Assembly (NCBI GenBank): GCA_016463045.1
Contig: JAEMSB010000205.1
Coordinates: forward strand, 1 to 7,754
DNA from: Niveispirillum sp.
GTDB lineage: Bacteria; Pseudomonadota; Alphaproteobacteria; Azospirillales; Azospirillaceae
Length of the DNA stretch: 7,754 nt
Direction of reading: 5' to 3'
Numbering within the stretch: position 1 is the stretch's first letter; every line of letters begins with the position of its first letter. The notes beneath the pieces were generated by a model. The model saw nothing but the letters and a program-made list of their open reading frames with translations, was not told where the DNA came from and did not search any database. Shown piece by piece: positions 1 through 5,706 of this stretch. Position numbers and translations under genes: made by a program.

Positions 1-201
1 GAGCAGGCCCTGCATAGTCAATGTGTCCCGACCGCTCCCGAGTTCTGGAAGACTGAAAACTATCGAGATTTCCTACGCCTGCGCCGTGAGACATTGGCCG
101 AGCGGATGAATGCGTTCATCCGGGAAAAGGCTCATCTCACGATGTCGCCGGGGGTGTCGGAAGGCGGTCTATCGGCCGACCTCAATGCACCGGAATCCTG
201 A
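1..201 (+). CDS. C-terminal 66 residues of an unrecognised protein (5' end outside window)
   Basis: Frame 1 is open from the first base to a TGA at 199-201, with codons rich in G/C at the third position as in the confident genes here, so it is probably the end of a real gene. The visible part contains PEFWKTENYRDFLRLRRETL, continuing as an amphipathic helix (AERMNAFIREK) before a Gly/Ser-rich tail. From memory, a Trp followed by an Arg-rich helix ending in an Asn-x-Phe-Ile type motif resembles the C-termini of some DUF262 (GmrSD-type) restriction-like proteins. That is a loose resemblance only and the family is not established. Its last 33 bp overlap the end of the oppositely oriented phosphoesterase gene. 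Confidence 0.6.
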   Translation, partial: EQALHSQCVPTAPEFWKTENYRDFLRLRRETLAERMNAFIREKAHLTMSPGVSEGGLSADLNAPES

Positions 202-819
202 CCAGCTTGACCCATCCCGGCGCCTCGCCCGATAGCCCCGTGGATTCGATGCGATCCTGACGCCGTGGATAACCGTATCGAATTCAAGGTGCAGGTGGCC
301 GCAAATCCATGTGGTGGGTTTGCCGATCCTGATCTCATAGTCGTCCAGTAGCGATGCGCAGGCGCCACTCACGTCCCGCCCCAGAACTGCTGCGATCTGA
401 CGGGTCGGCGGGTAATGGCTGAGCCCTACAACAGCGTCGGCTTCGTCGCTGAAAGCTGATGCAATTGCCGCTGCCTGAACCGCGTCGTCCGGCGAGAGGC
501 AAGCCCCGATAAATCTCACTCCCTCAATGTCGGTGACCAAGTTGGGGCACCAGTCGAGAACGTGAACGTTCTCACGGATGGATTTTTTGGTGCTCCCATT
601 CTCATGGTTACCCAGGACGGCGACCACGTGATGGTACTGTTTGGCGGTTTCATTCAGAAAATCGACCATATCCTCGACGTGCTCGGCAGTATCACCGGTC
701 ACGACCAATATCTCTCCGCCAGCTTTCCAGCCAGAAATGTCGATCCCGCCCAGCCAGCCATGCGGGCCGCCTGAGAGGGCGTTATCGAGATGGAGGTCAG
801 AGCAGTAGTCGATCTTCAT
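169..819 (-). CDS. Calcineurin-like metallophosphoesterase, compact single-domain
   Basis: This 216-aa protein has the full set of metal-binding motifs of the calcineurin-like phosphoesterase fold in order: D8-x-H10 in SDLHLD, G42-D43 in VVTGDT, GNHE at 70-73, H135 in SHYPP, and GHLH at 174-177. The family uses a dinuclear metal centre to hydrolyse phosphomonoesters or phosphodiesters (proteins, nucleotides or nucleic acids). The substrate here cannot be told. The second motif reads GDTAEH, without the Asp that often follows. There is no signal peptide or extra domain, so it is probably cytosolic. I chose the ATG at 817-819 because the first metal motif follows at once, as is usual in the family, and a GAGAG sits 7 nt upstream. 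A TTG at 877-879 would add 20 mostly hydrophobic residues and looks less likely. It is divergent from the gene at 894 and its end overlaps the gene at 1-201. Confidence 0.88.
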   Translation of the reverse strand: MKIDYCSDLHLDNALSGGPHGWLGGIDISGWKAGGEILVVTGDTAEHVEDMVDFLNETAKQYHHVVAVLGNHENGSTKKSIRENVHVLDWCPNLVTDIEGVRFIGACLSPDDAVQAAAIASAFSDEADAVVGLSHYPPTRQIAAVLGRDVSGACASLLDDYEIRIGKPTTWICGHLHLEFDTVIHGVRIASNPRGYRARRRDGSSWSGFRCIEVGR

Positions 820-893
820 GCCAGGGCTCTCGAACAAAAAGTTCACCAAAAAACCGACGATAAATAGGGGACGGTCCAAAATGGTAAACGATT

Positions 894-1355
894 ATGCACT
901 ACCGCGAAGTTATTGATGCTGTCACCTTTTCCATGCCCGCAAGGAAGGTGGCTGATCTCGGCGAAACGTCGAGGACAGGAGTTTCCAAGGAAGTGGTTAT
1001 CCGAAAATCGGACCATGCCCGAGCCTGTCGTTTCCTAATTGATGAGTGCGGTGTGACGCCAATCGACATTAATTCGATGTGTCCACAATTCATCCAGGTG
1101 GTATTCGATAACATCGAAGATCAGATTCTATTTTTGATGTCATGTTCATATGGCGATCTTAGTGGCTCTGAATATTTTGTCGAGAAGGAGGTCAATGCCC
1201 AAAATTATGATGAAGTTTGGATATCGTTTCACAATATTCTTCAACAGAAAGCCTATTCCAGTCTGATCAAAATTCGCCATGTTTTGCGTATGCAGGTGCG
1301 GACGTTCACAGATAATCAGATGGACGAGTTCGTGAATAGATTTTATACGCACTAA
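894..1355 (+). CDS. Hypothetical protein, 153 aa, AT-rich cargo gene
   Basis: An ATG at 894 opens a 153-codon frame ending in TAA. I do not recognise the family. The protein is mixed alpha/beta in character, with several Cys (C45, C52, C63, C84), a moderately hydrophobic stretch around 64-83 that carries acidic residues and so is not a membrane span, and a basic helix-like region near 126-136. There is no signal peptide. The ribosome-binding site is weak (only a GG about 10 nt upstream), so the start is uncertain; the next in-frame ATG is at 933. The gene has lower GC and different codon use from the integrase and primase genes. It is divergent from the phosphoesterase with 74 bp between, and a strong terminator follows 35 bp after its stop. 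That makes it a stand-alone transcription unit. Confidence 0.7.
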   Translation: MHYREVIDAVTFSMPARKVADLGETSRTGVSKEVVIRKSDHARACRFLIDECGVTPIDINSMCPQFIQVVFDNIEDQILFLMSCSYGDLSGSEYFVEKEVNAQNYDEVWISFHNILQQKAYSSLIKIRHVLRMQVRTFTDNQMDEFVNRFYTH

Positions 1356-1389
1356 AAAATGCCAATTTTGTCGAGAGACTCAAATTGTT

Positions 1390-1418
1390 CCCGAATAAAT
1401 TCGGGGCGTATTTTTTTT
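1390..1418 (+). terminator. Rho-independent terminator after the 153-aa gene
   Basis: A perfect 6-bp stem CCCGAA/TTCGGG (1390-1395 and 1400-1405) closes a TAAA tetraloop. It is followed after five bases (GCGTA) by eight T in a row at 1411-1418. It lies 35 bp past the stop codon of the upstream plus-strand gene and should end its transcript. The following spacer up to 1621 is very AT-rich and I see no convincing gene or promoter in it. Confidence 0.8.
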
Positions 1419-1621
1419 GTTCACCGATTTAATTCCCGAGAACGAAAAAATTATTTCTTAAAGTGGCAGAATTTATTTTTGGATTCCAATTTTTTACTTG
1501 CCAATCACAAATCCTCCTCGGTAGCCTGTGTTCAGGCCTGACCGTCGATGCGGCGCGCTAACGTCATGGAGCGGCGTGCGCCCATGATCCATCAAGACTC
1601 ATGTAGAAAGGTGCTTTGGGA

Positions 1622-2176
1622 ATGTCTGAAGCGGTGCAGGTCGGAATCGACATCGTAAAAGCAAGCTTTAATAGCCCGTCCGGCAAGATTTTGCGTGGAG
1701 TAACCTGGGATTTTAGGGGGGAGTATGAAGGCACTCTCATTTGGACCACAATTGACAATACCGATCCCCCAGAACAAATCAGCGAAGACACAAATGTTGA
1801 ATTTCTAAGGGCTCGGTACAGAAATAACTATTACATACTGAATAACTACTTGTACTGGACTAATGATAGAAGGAGCTTGATCCTGGCTCATCATCAAGCT
1901 ATCGTGAAGTTGTTTGGATGCCCAGGGGCAGTATTTGCAAAAATGTCATTCTATTCAACGGTTAATATGACCGAAAAGGATGACACTCAGTTGCATTTCT
2001 ATAATGCCAAAATATTGCAGGAGCGGGTGCCCAGCATGATTGTCCTGAAATCATGGGCAAAGGACGCTGCCGAATACATTCAGCTCCCAACCACAAAACT
2101 GTGTTCAACGCCGGAGGAATTCGCAAAGCTGGAAAAGGACTTCGAAATATTGAAGCCGCCAACAGTCAAGAAATAG
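1622..2176 (+). CDS. Hypothetical protein, 184 aa, AT-rich cargo gene
   Basis: The frame runs to a TAG at 2174-2176. I do not recognise the protein. The N-terminal part looks beta-rich, followed by an unusual Asn/Tyr-rich stretch (NNYYILNNYLYW, residues 68-79), a middle part with H90-H91 and C100, and a charged C-terminus (EKDFEILKPP). No signal peptide or membrane span is evident. I chose ATG 1622 because an AAAGG lies 10 nt upstream. A TTG at 1616 in the same frame would add two residues, and an in-frame TAG at 1604 excludes anything longer. The gene is AT-rich (about 35% GC at 1801-1860 by hand count), clearly unlike the primase that faces it. It is convergent with that gene and separated from the upstream cargo gene by a terminator and about 200 bp, so it is probably transcribed on its own. 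Confidence 0.75.
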   Translation: MSEAVQVGIDIVKASFNSPSGKILRGVTWDFRGEYEGTLIWTTIDNTDPPEQISEDTNVEFLRARYRNNYYILNNYLYWTNDRRSLILAHHQAIVKLFGCPGAVFAKMSFYSTVNMTEKDDTQLHFYNAKILQERVPSMIVLKSWAKDAAEYIQLPTTKLCSTPEEFAKLEKDFEILKPPTVKK

Positions 2177-2217
2177 AAAATTAACGCGCTTTGAAAAAAC
2201 AACAAAGCTGATGGATA

Positions 2218-2253
2218 GCGCAAGGAAGGTGGCGGTATTCACCTCCCTTGCGC
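2218..2253 (-). terminator. Long hairpin just past the primase-helicase stop; probable terminator
   Basis: Two 14-nt arms, 2218-2231 and 2240-2253, form an inverted repeat with an 8-nt loop and start 5 nt beyond the stop codon of the minus-strand replication gene. In minus-strand RNA all 14 pairs form, one of them G-U. In plus-strand RNA the same position is an A-C mismatch, so the structure favours the minus-strand transcript. There is no immediate U run; a TTTGTTGTTTTTT stretch comes about 11 nt later on that strand. It may act as a terminator, possibly for both converging transcripts, or as a 3'-end stabiliser. Confidence 0.6.
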
Positions 2254-2258
2254 GATAC

Positions 2259-4865
2259 TCAAGCAGCCTGCGCCCCGCTGTTGTCATTCGTTGCTCCACT
2301 GGCAGCGAAAGTACGGTTGATAAGGATCACCTCCCGTTCGGTGAGCTTGCTCGCCTTCGGCAAAAGCTGAACATCCTTCACTCCAGCGGTTCGCATCTTA
2401 TCCCGCCAGAAACGGGCTTTCTGCCGTTCAGCGGCAGTCATAGCGCCATCCGGATGGAGGCAACGCGCCGGTTGATCGACGATGATCCCATCGATCTTTT
2501 CGATGGTCCCGCCAAGACGGCGGTGAAGATATTCGGCCTGCTGCCTGGAAAAGACGTAAATGACCGCCGGGGTCACACTGTCGAAATCCCGCAGGGTGCC
2601 GCGCATCACGAACTGATACAGAGTGTTGAACTCCCGCCAGTCAATCAGTTCCTGGGCGGTCATACCGCAGACCTGTTTAAGACTACCGATCTCAAACTTG
2701 CTGGGCTTCATGGCAGCCAGCCATGCGACGTGAGTGAACCGTGTCAGATCGTTTCGCCCATGGGATTTCGGGCTGATGTGGTCGTCAGAACTCAGCGCCA
2801 CCTTGTCTTTGTGCCGTTCATTCGCTGTCCAAAGAACCGGCTTACCCGTCGCGTCCCCCGCGATGAAGTCAGTAATGGCAGTCAACGGCATGTCGCCCTC
2901 CCCGAACCGAGTCAGTGAACTGTCCCGGTGATCCGAGAAATACCGGATGGAGGTGCGGGAGGCAGTCGAGACAGCCCGCTTCCGACGGTCAAACTCAACA
3001 GGCCGGAAGGTCACGTTCCACTTGCTCTGCCAGATTTGCGCCGTGCTGGATTTTGTCAGTTCGTCCCCCAGCATCCAGACCCGACGGAAGGGGCGGAAAT
3101 TGAGGGGCGACGTGACGGCAAAGAATTCAAGTATGCCGTCCGCCGGATTGTCCCATCCACTCGCCTTTACCCAAACACCGGTGTTTGGCTTCGCCAACAT
3201 CACCAGCAGCCCATGGTGGACCGCGTTGTAGTCATCCACATCAGTGGTGCGAGCGGCGTCCCACCCTCGCTCGGTCAGTTCGAGTCCGTAGCAGTTCCCG
3301 TCCTGCCCCGCTGCCTGAATGTACTGGCGCAAGACGCCCGCATGTTCACGGGCCTTCAGCTTGAAGGTCGCAAAGACCTCGGGAACCTCATCGATGATTG
3401 CCTCGAAATCAGTCCACCGACTCCAATCCATCTGGACAGCGCCTTGCTGTGTCACGAAGACAATGACTGCCGACTTTGGGCTCAACCGGTTCACTTCCTC
3501 CCGGATTTTCTGGAGTTGATGCGGGACGCGCAGGCTTTCGTCGCTCCTGCTGTGTGCTTCGCGAATGAGGAACCGGGTAGCGATGTTCCGGCCTGCCAAC
3601 GCAAAGAACTCTTGACGCCTTTTCTCTATATTCTCAATTTTATCAACGATGTAGACGTAGCGCCTACGTTCGTGCGCCATGTGTTGCAGGATGAAATGGG
3701 TCTTGCCCTCTCCGCATTCAGCCTCAACTGAATCGATCACAAGTCCGCTTTCCTCACGGTCGAGGATCAATGTCAAATCCGGCTCCTTGGCCTCTACCGG
3801 GAGGCTCATCACCCAGGTAAGGAGTGCCGTCATCTTGTCTGCACCATGGGTTGCCAAGAAGTAGTTGGCGGCCGTCGCATCAACCTCGTGGAACAAACGT
3901 TCCATCTCGCCCCATGTCAGGCTGCCGCCGGATTTTGCCCAGACCATGCACATGAGCGAACGCATGGTTTGCCAATGGGAACCTCCCTCAACCTTAGCGG
4001 CATACAGGCCGTCCCAGGCCGGGTTGAAGATCACAGAGTTCTGAATAGTAACCTCGGGCCGCACCGACATGTCGGCGATGCGGGCGGCGAGTTGTTGCTG
4101 TTCCTCGGCAGACAGCGTGCGCTGCTGGGGTCTCTCGCGCGGTTCCTGTTGGGTGAGATAACCAGTCCAGCAAGTAGGTTCCGTTTGCCGCAGAACTCCC
4201 TCCCTGACCAGGATGTCATCGACTGCCAGAGGGGCACCGGACATGAACTCGCGAGTCTCTGTGTGGTGTGGCGGCGCGAAGATGAAATCACCCGCGTCGT
4301 AAATGCTGGGATCGCCTTGGCCGCCCAGGATCGCCCAGTTCATCCAGATAAACATCCGCAGCATTTCAGCACGGGTGATGTCGCGGTCGATTTCCATCAC
4401 GACCCGGAACTTGGGCTTCTCCGGGGTATGGCTGTAACTGGTGTAGAGAAAATGGTTCGGAGCAAGGCCATGCTCGGTGAGATTCGCCGCAACCTCCGCC
4501 ATGCTAACCAAGGGTTTGGTGGGATCGTTGTTATCGACATCCGTGTAAAAGACGGACAGCGCGTCGAATTCAGCCCGTCCCACTCGCCAGGAACCTTCCC
4601 GCGTGAAAGGAAGGCCGGTCTCACGGTTCTTGAAGGTCCTGGCGGTGAAATCATACATGGCTGGGACCCAACCATAGGATTCCAACTTGTCTTCCTGTGG
4701 TCGGGGGTAGCGCAGCACCTCCAGCACGTGATCCCGAAGGGCTTGGAAGTCCGACAACTCGTTGAAGTCAGTGATCTCCGCCATCGACAATTGGGGGAGA
4801 TTTGTTTTGGGATTTTGGTAGATGCGCTTGAGACTGCTCACATGGAGCGGGCGAGAATTGCTCAT
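2259..4865 (-). CDS. Primase-helicase replication protein (AEP/PrimPol-like domain plus SF2-like helicase)
   Basis: An 868-aa protein with two enzymatic halves. The N-terminal half resembles archaeo-eukaryotic primases of mobile elements: FYTDVDN with acidic pair D109/D111 (motif I), SYSH at 143-146 (the S-x-H motif II), and GDPSIYDAGDFIF at 184-196 (third acidic motif, D190 or D193). The second half has a P-loop, AECGEGKT at 382-389, a DEVP Walker B box at 492-495, and a region HISPKSHGRNDLTRF followed by QFVMRGTLR (751-759). The last of these matches the pattern of helicase motif VI arginine fingers. Residues 765-868 form a tail. Such proteins prime and unwind DNA at the origin of satellite or plasmid-like elements, and I infer that role here. 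ATG 4865 gives the full domain; its ribosome site is weak (ACGGAA about 10 nt upstream). The next in-frame ATG, at 4784, has none. The family assignment is from motifs only. Confidence 0.8.
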   Translation of the reverse strand: MSNSRPLHVSSLKRIYQNPKTNLPQLSMAEITDFNELSDFQALRDHVLEVLRYPRPQEDKLESYGWVPAMYDFTARTFKNRETGLPFTREGSWRVGRAEFDALSVFYTDVDNNDPTKPLVSMAEVAANLTEHGLAPNHFLYTSYSHTPEKPKFRVVMEIDRDITRAEMLRMFIWMNWAILGGQGDPSIYDAGDFIFAPPHHTETREFMSGAPLAVDDILVREGVLRQTEPTCWTGYLTQQEPRERPQQRTLSAEEQQQLAARIADMSVRPEVTIQNSVIFNPAWDGLYAAKVEGGSHWQTMRSLMCMVWAKSGGSLTWGEMERLFHEVDATAANYFLATHGADKMTALLTWVMSLPVEAKEPDLTLILDREESGLVIDSVEAECGEGKTHFILQHMAHERRRYVYIVDKIENIEKRRQEFFALAGRNIATRFLIREAHSRSDESLRVPHQLQKIREEVNRLSPKSAVIVFVTQQGAVQMDWSRWTDFEAIIDEVPEVFATFKLKAREHAGVLRQYIQAAGQDGNCYGLELTERGWDAARTTDVDDYNAVHHGLLVMLAKPNTGVWVKASGWDNPADGILEFFAVTSPLNFRPFRRVWMLGDELTKSSTAQIWQSKWNVTFRPVEFDRRKRAVSTASRTSIRYFSDHRDSSLTRFGEGDMPLTAITDFIAGDATGKPVLWTANERHKDKVALSSDDHISPKSHGRNDLTRFTHVAWLAAMKPSKFEIGSLKQVCGMTAQELIDWREFNTLYQFVMRGTLRDFDSVTPAVIYVFSRQQAEYLHRRLGGTIEKIDGIIVDQPARCLHPDGAMTAAERQKARFWRDKMRTAGVKDVQLLPKASKLTEREVILINRTFAASGATNDNSGAQAA

Positions 4866-5058
4866 AAAAATCTATTCCGTGAAAATATCCGGCGTATAAG
4901 TGCGGGTTTGCTCTTATGTATCCCAGGGTATTACCACGACGCTGACGAAGTCGATATTTAAACGTCGTCCACTAATGACCCGACCAATATGCTCGGCCAT
5001 TGGCATTTTTCTCACGTTTCATCTTAAAGAATGATTGGGTGGTGGCGTGAGGAAAACG

Positions 5059-5105
5059 GGATCACTAGCCATCAACTTTTTGATCCGAAGTGAGATATCC
5101 ACTTC
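5059..5105. repeat. Two adjoining inverted repeats upstream of the primase-helicase
   Basis: GGATCA (5059-5064) is repeated in inverse as TGATCC (5081-5086). Directly abutting it, GAAGTG (5087-5092) is inverted as CACTTC (5100-5105) around a GATATC core. The second dyad, with 6-bp half sites 13 bp apart centre to centre, has the shape of an operator for a dimeric repressor. No binding protein can be named. Short dyads occur by chance, so confidence is limited. Confidence 0.4.
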
Positions 5106-5183
5106 TCCTCATACAAATCCAGTCATCCCATGAGGTCCGCACACCAACCATCCCCCGCCGATAAGGGCGTCACCTCGAACCGA

Positions 5184-5219
5184 CATGTCGCTAGGGGACA
5201 TGAATGTTCTTTTATTCAT
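5184..5219. repeat. Two overlapping inverted repeats downstream of the 115-aa gene
   Basis: CATGTC (5184-5189) pairs with GACATG (5197-5202) around a 7-nt loop. ATGAAT (5200-5205) pairs with ATTCAT (5214-5219) around an 8-nt loop. The two overlap by three bases. They begin 25 bp past the stop of the minus-strand 115-aa gene, so they might form alternative RNA hairpins at its 3' end, or DNA sites. No U tract follows that would make a classic terminator. Confidence 0.35.
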
Positions 5220-5244
5220 CAACTCCGCAGCTCGTGCGCCTACA

Positions 5245-5592
5245 TCAAATGTACCACTCAACGCGGAACCCGGTGGGATAGATGGCGGCCAGAACTTTGC
5301 TGGCCCGTAGCTTCTCCTCGGCTTCGTCCTCAGTCTCGACGAAGAGGAACGCATCGAGCGAAATATGCACGCAGCCCGAATGCAGCCACAACCGCATGCC
5401 ATCCACCCCTGCTGCCGCTATGAACTCACGGTGGTTGAGACCGGAACGCCAAACGAAAATGCTGTCCGCCCCATCCAGCAAGCCCAGCTCTGGAAATGTG
5501 ACTGAAGCCGGGTTCCAACGAACCCGATGAACGGCACCGGAAGCATCCTGTATCTCGAAGACATCACGGTCATTGGGCGAAACACGCATCAT
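5245..5592 (-). CDS. Hypothetical protein, 115 aa, between integrase and primase-helicase
   Basis: A 115-codon frame starts at tandem ATG codons (5592 and 5589) and ends with TGA. I do not recognise it. The sequence looks beta-rich in the first 80 residues (FEIQDASGAVHRVRWNPASV, FVWRSG, LWLHSGCVHISLDAFLFV), then has an acidic, probably helical segment (ETEDEAEEKLRASKVLAAI, 86-104). There is no visible helix-turn-helix, so it does not look like the AlpA/excisionase regulators usually found at this place. Its codon use matches the integrase and primase. A GATGGGG lies about 8 nt upstream of the first ATG as a possible weak ribosome site. It sits 114 bp downstream of the integrase on the same strand, separated from it by a long hairpin, so it may be a read-through gene or may have its own promoter. 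Confidence 0.65.
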   Translation of the reverse strand: MMRVSPNDRDVFEIQDASGAVHRVRWNPASVTFPELGLLDGADSIFVWRSGLNHREFIAAAGVDGMRLWLHSGCVHISLDAFLFVETEDEAEEKLRASKVLAAIYPTGFRVEWYI

Positions 5593-5650
5593 AGATTATG
5601 CCCCATCAACAGAGAAACAGCCGTAGGCCGCGCACCGGCAGGCATGATCC

Positions 5651-5695
5651 GTTCGAGGGGATGCATACTTTGGCAGTACAGTCCCCCTCTCGAAC
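5651..5695 (-). other. Extended RNA hairpin downstream of the integrase stop
   Basis: In minus-strand RNA, GTTCGAG/CTCGAAC (7 bp, 5689-5695 with 5651-5657) is followed by GGGA/TCCC (5682-5685 with 5658-5661, a 3-nt bulge on one side) and, past a small internal loop, GTACT/AGTAT (one G-U pair). A 5-nt apical loop closes it. It starts 11 nt beyond the integrase stop codon and lies upstream of the 115-aa gene. There is no U run, so it is not a canonical terminator. It could protect or process the 3' end of the integrase message or attenuate read-through into the next gene. Confidence 0.5.
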
Positions 5696-5706
5696 TGATC
5701 GGCTGG

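Larger units (their letters stand above)
4866..5244. other. 379-bp intergenic region with several short dyads; no confident gene
   Basis: This gap separates the 115-aa gene from the start of the primase-helicase gene, all read leftwards. It should hold the leader and promoter of the replication gene, but I could not pick a convincing -35/-10 pair. It contains four inverted repeats (listed separately) and a 10-bp palindrome CGACATGTCG at 5181-5190. The same palindrome, within a shared 12-mer ACCGACATGTCG, occurs again inside the replication gene at about 4063-4074. A 36-codon minus-strand frame (5109-5219) starts with an ATG behind a close GGAG, but nothing else supports it. The region could be an origin or operator cluster; this is speculation from position and symmetry. 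Confidence 0.5.

Noticed and set aside
1359..1541. Plus-strand 60-codon frame after the 153-aa gene
   Set aside because: It runs straight through the strong terminator at 1390-1418, has no ribosome site and has an odd composition.
2211..3731. Plus-strand open frames opposite the helicase half
   Set aside because: They are antisense to the P-loop, DEVP and motif VI regions, with no ribosome site or recognisable domain.
3846..4961. Long plus-strand open frame (371 codons) opposite the primase-helicase N-terminus
   Set aside because: It lies wholly antisense to a gene with clear primase motifs. Its translation is low in complexity typical of antisense GC-rich frames and shows no domain; the open frame follows from the codon bias of the real gene.
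4063..5190. Shared 12-mer ACCGACATGTCG at about 4063 and 5179 as an iteron or replication repeat
   Set aside because: There are only two copies, 1.1 kb apart, one of them inside coding sequence. The palindromic core makes chance recurrence plausible.
5109..5219. 36-codon minus-strand frame with a GGAG just before its ATG
   Set aside because: The GGAG is only 3 nt from the ATG, the product is short and unremarkable, and it overlaps the dyads. It is kept only as a remark in the intergenic entry.
5651..5661. GAGGGGATG near 5655 shared with the tRNA 3' end, as a possible second attachment site
   Set aside because: Only 9 bases match and the site lies between integrase and downstream genes, where an attachment site would split the element. 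Chance similarity is enough.
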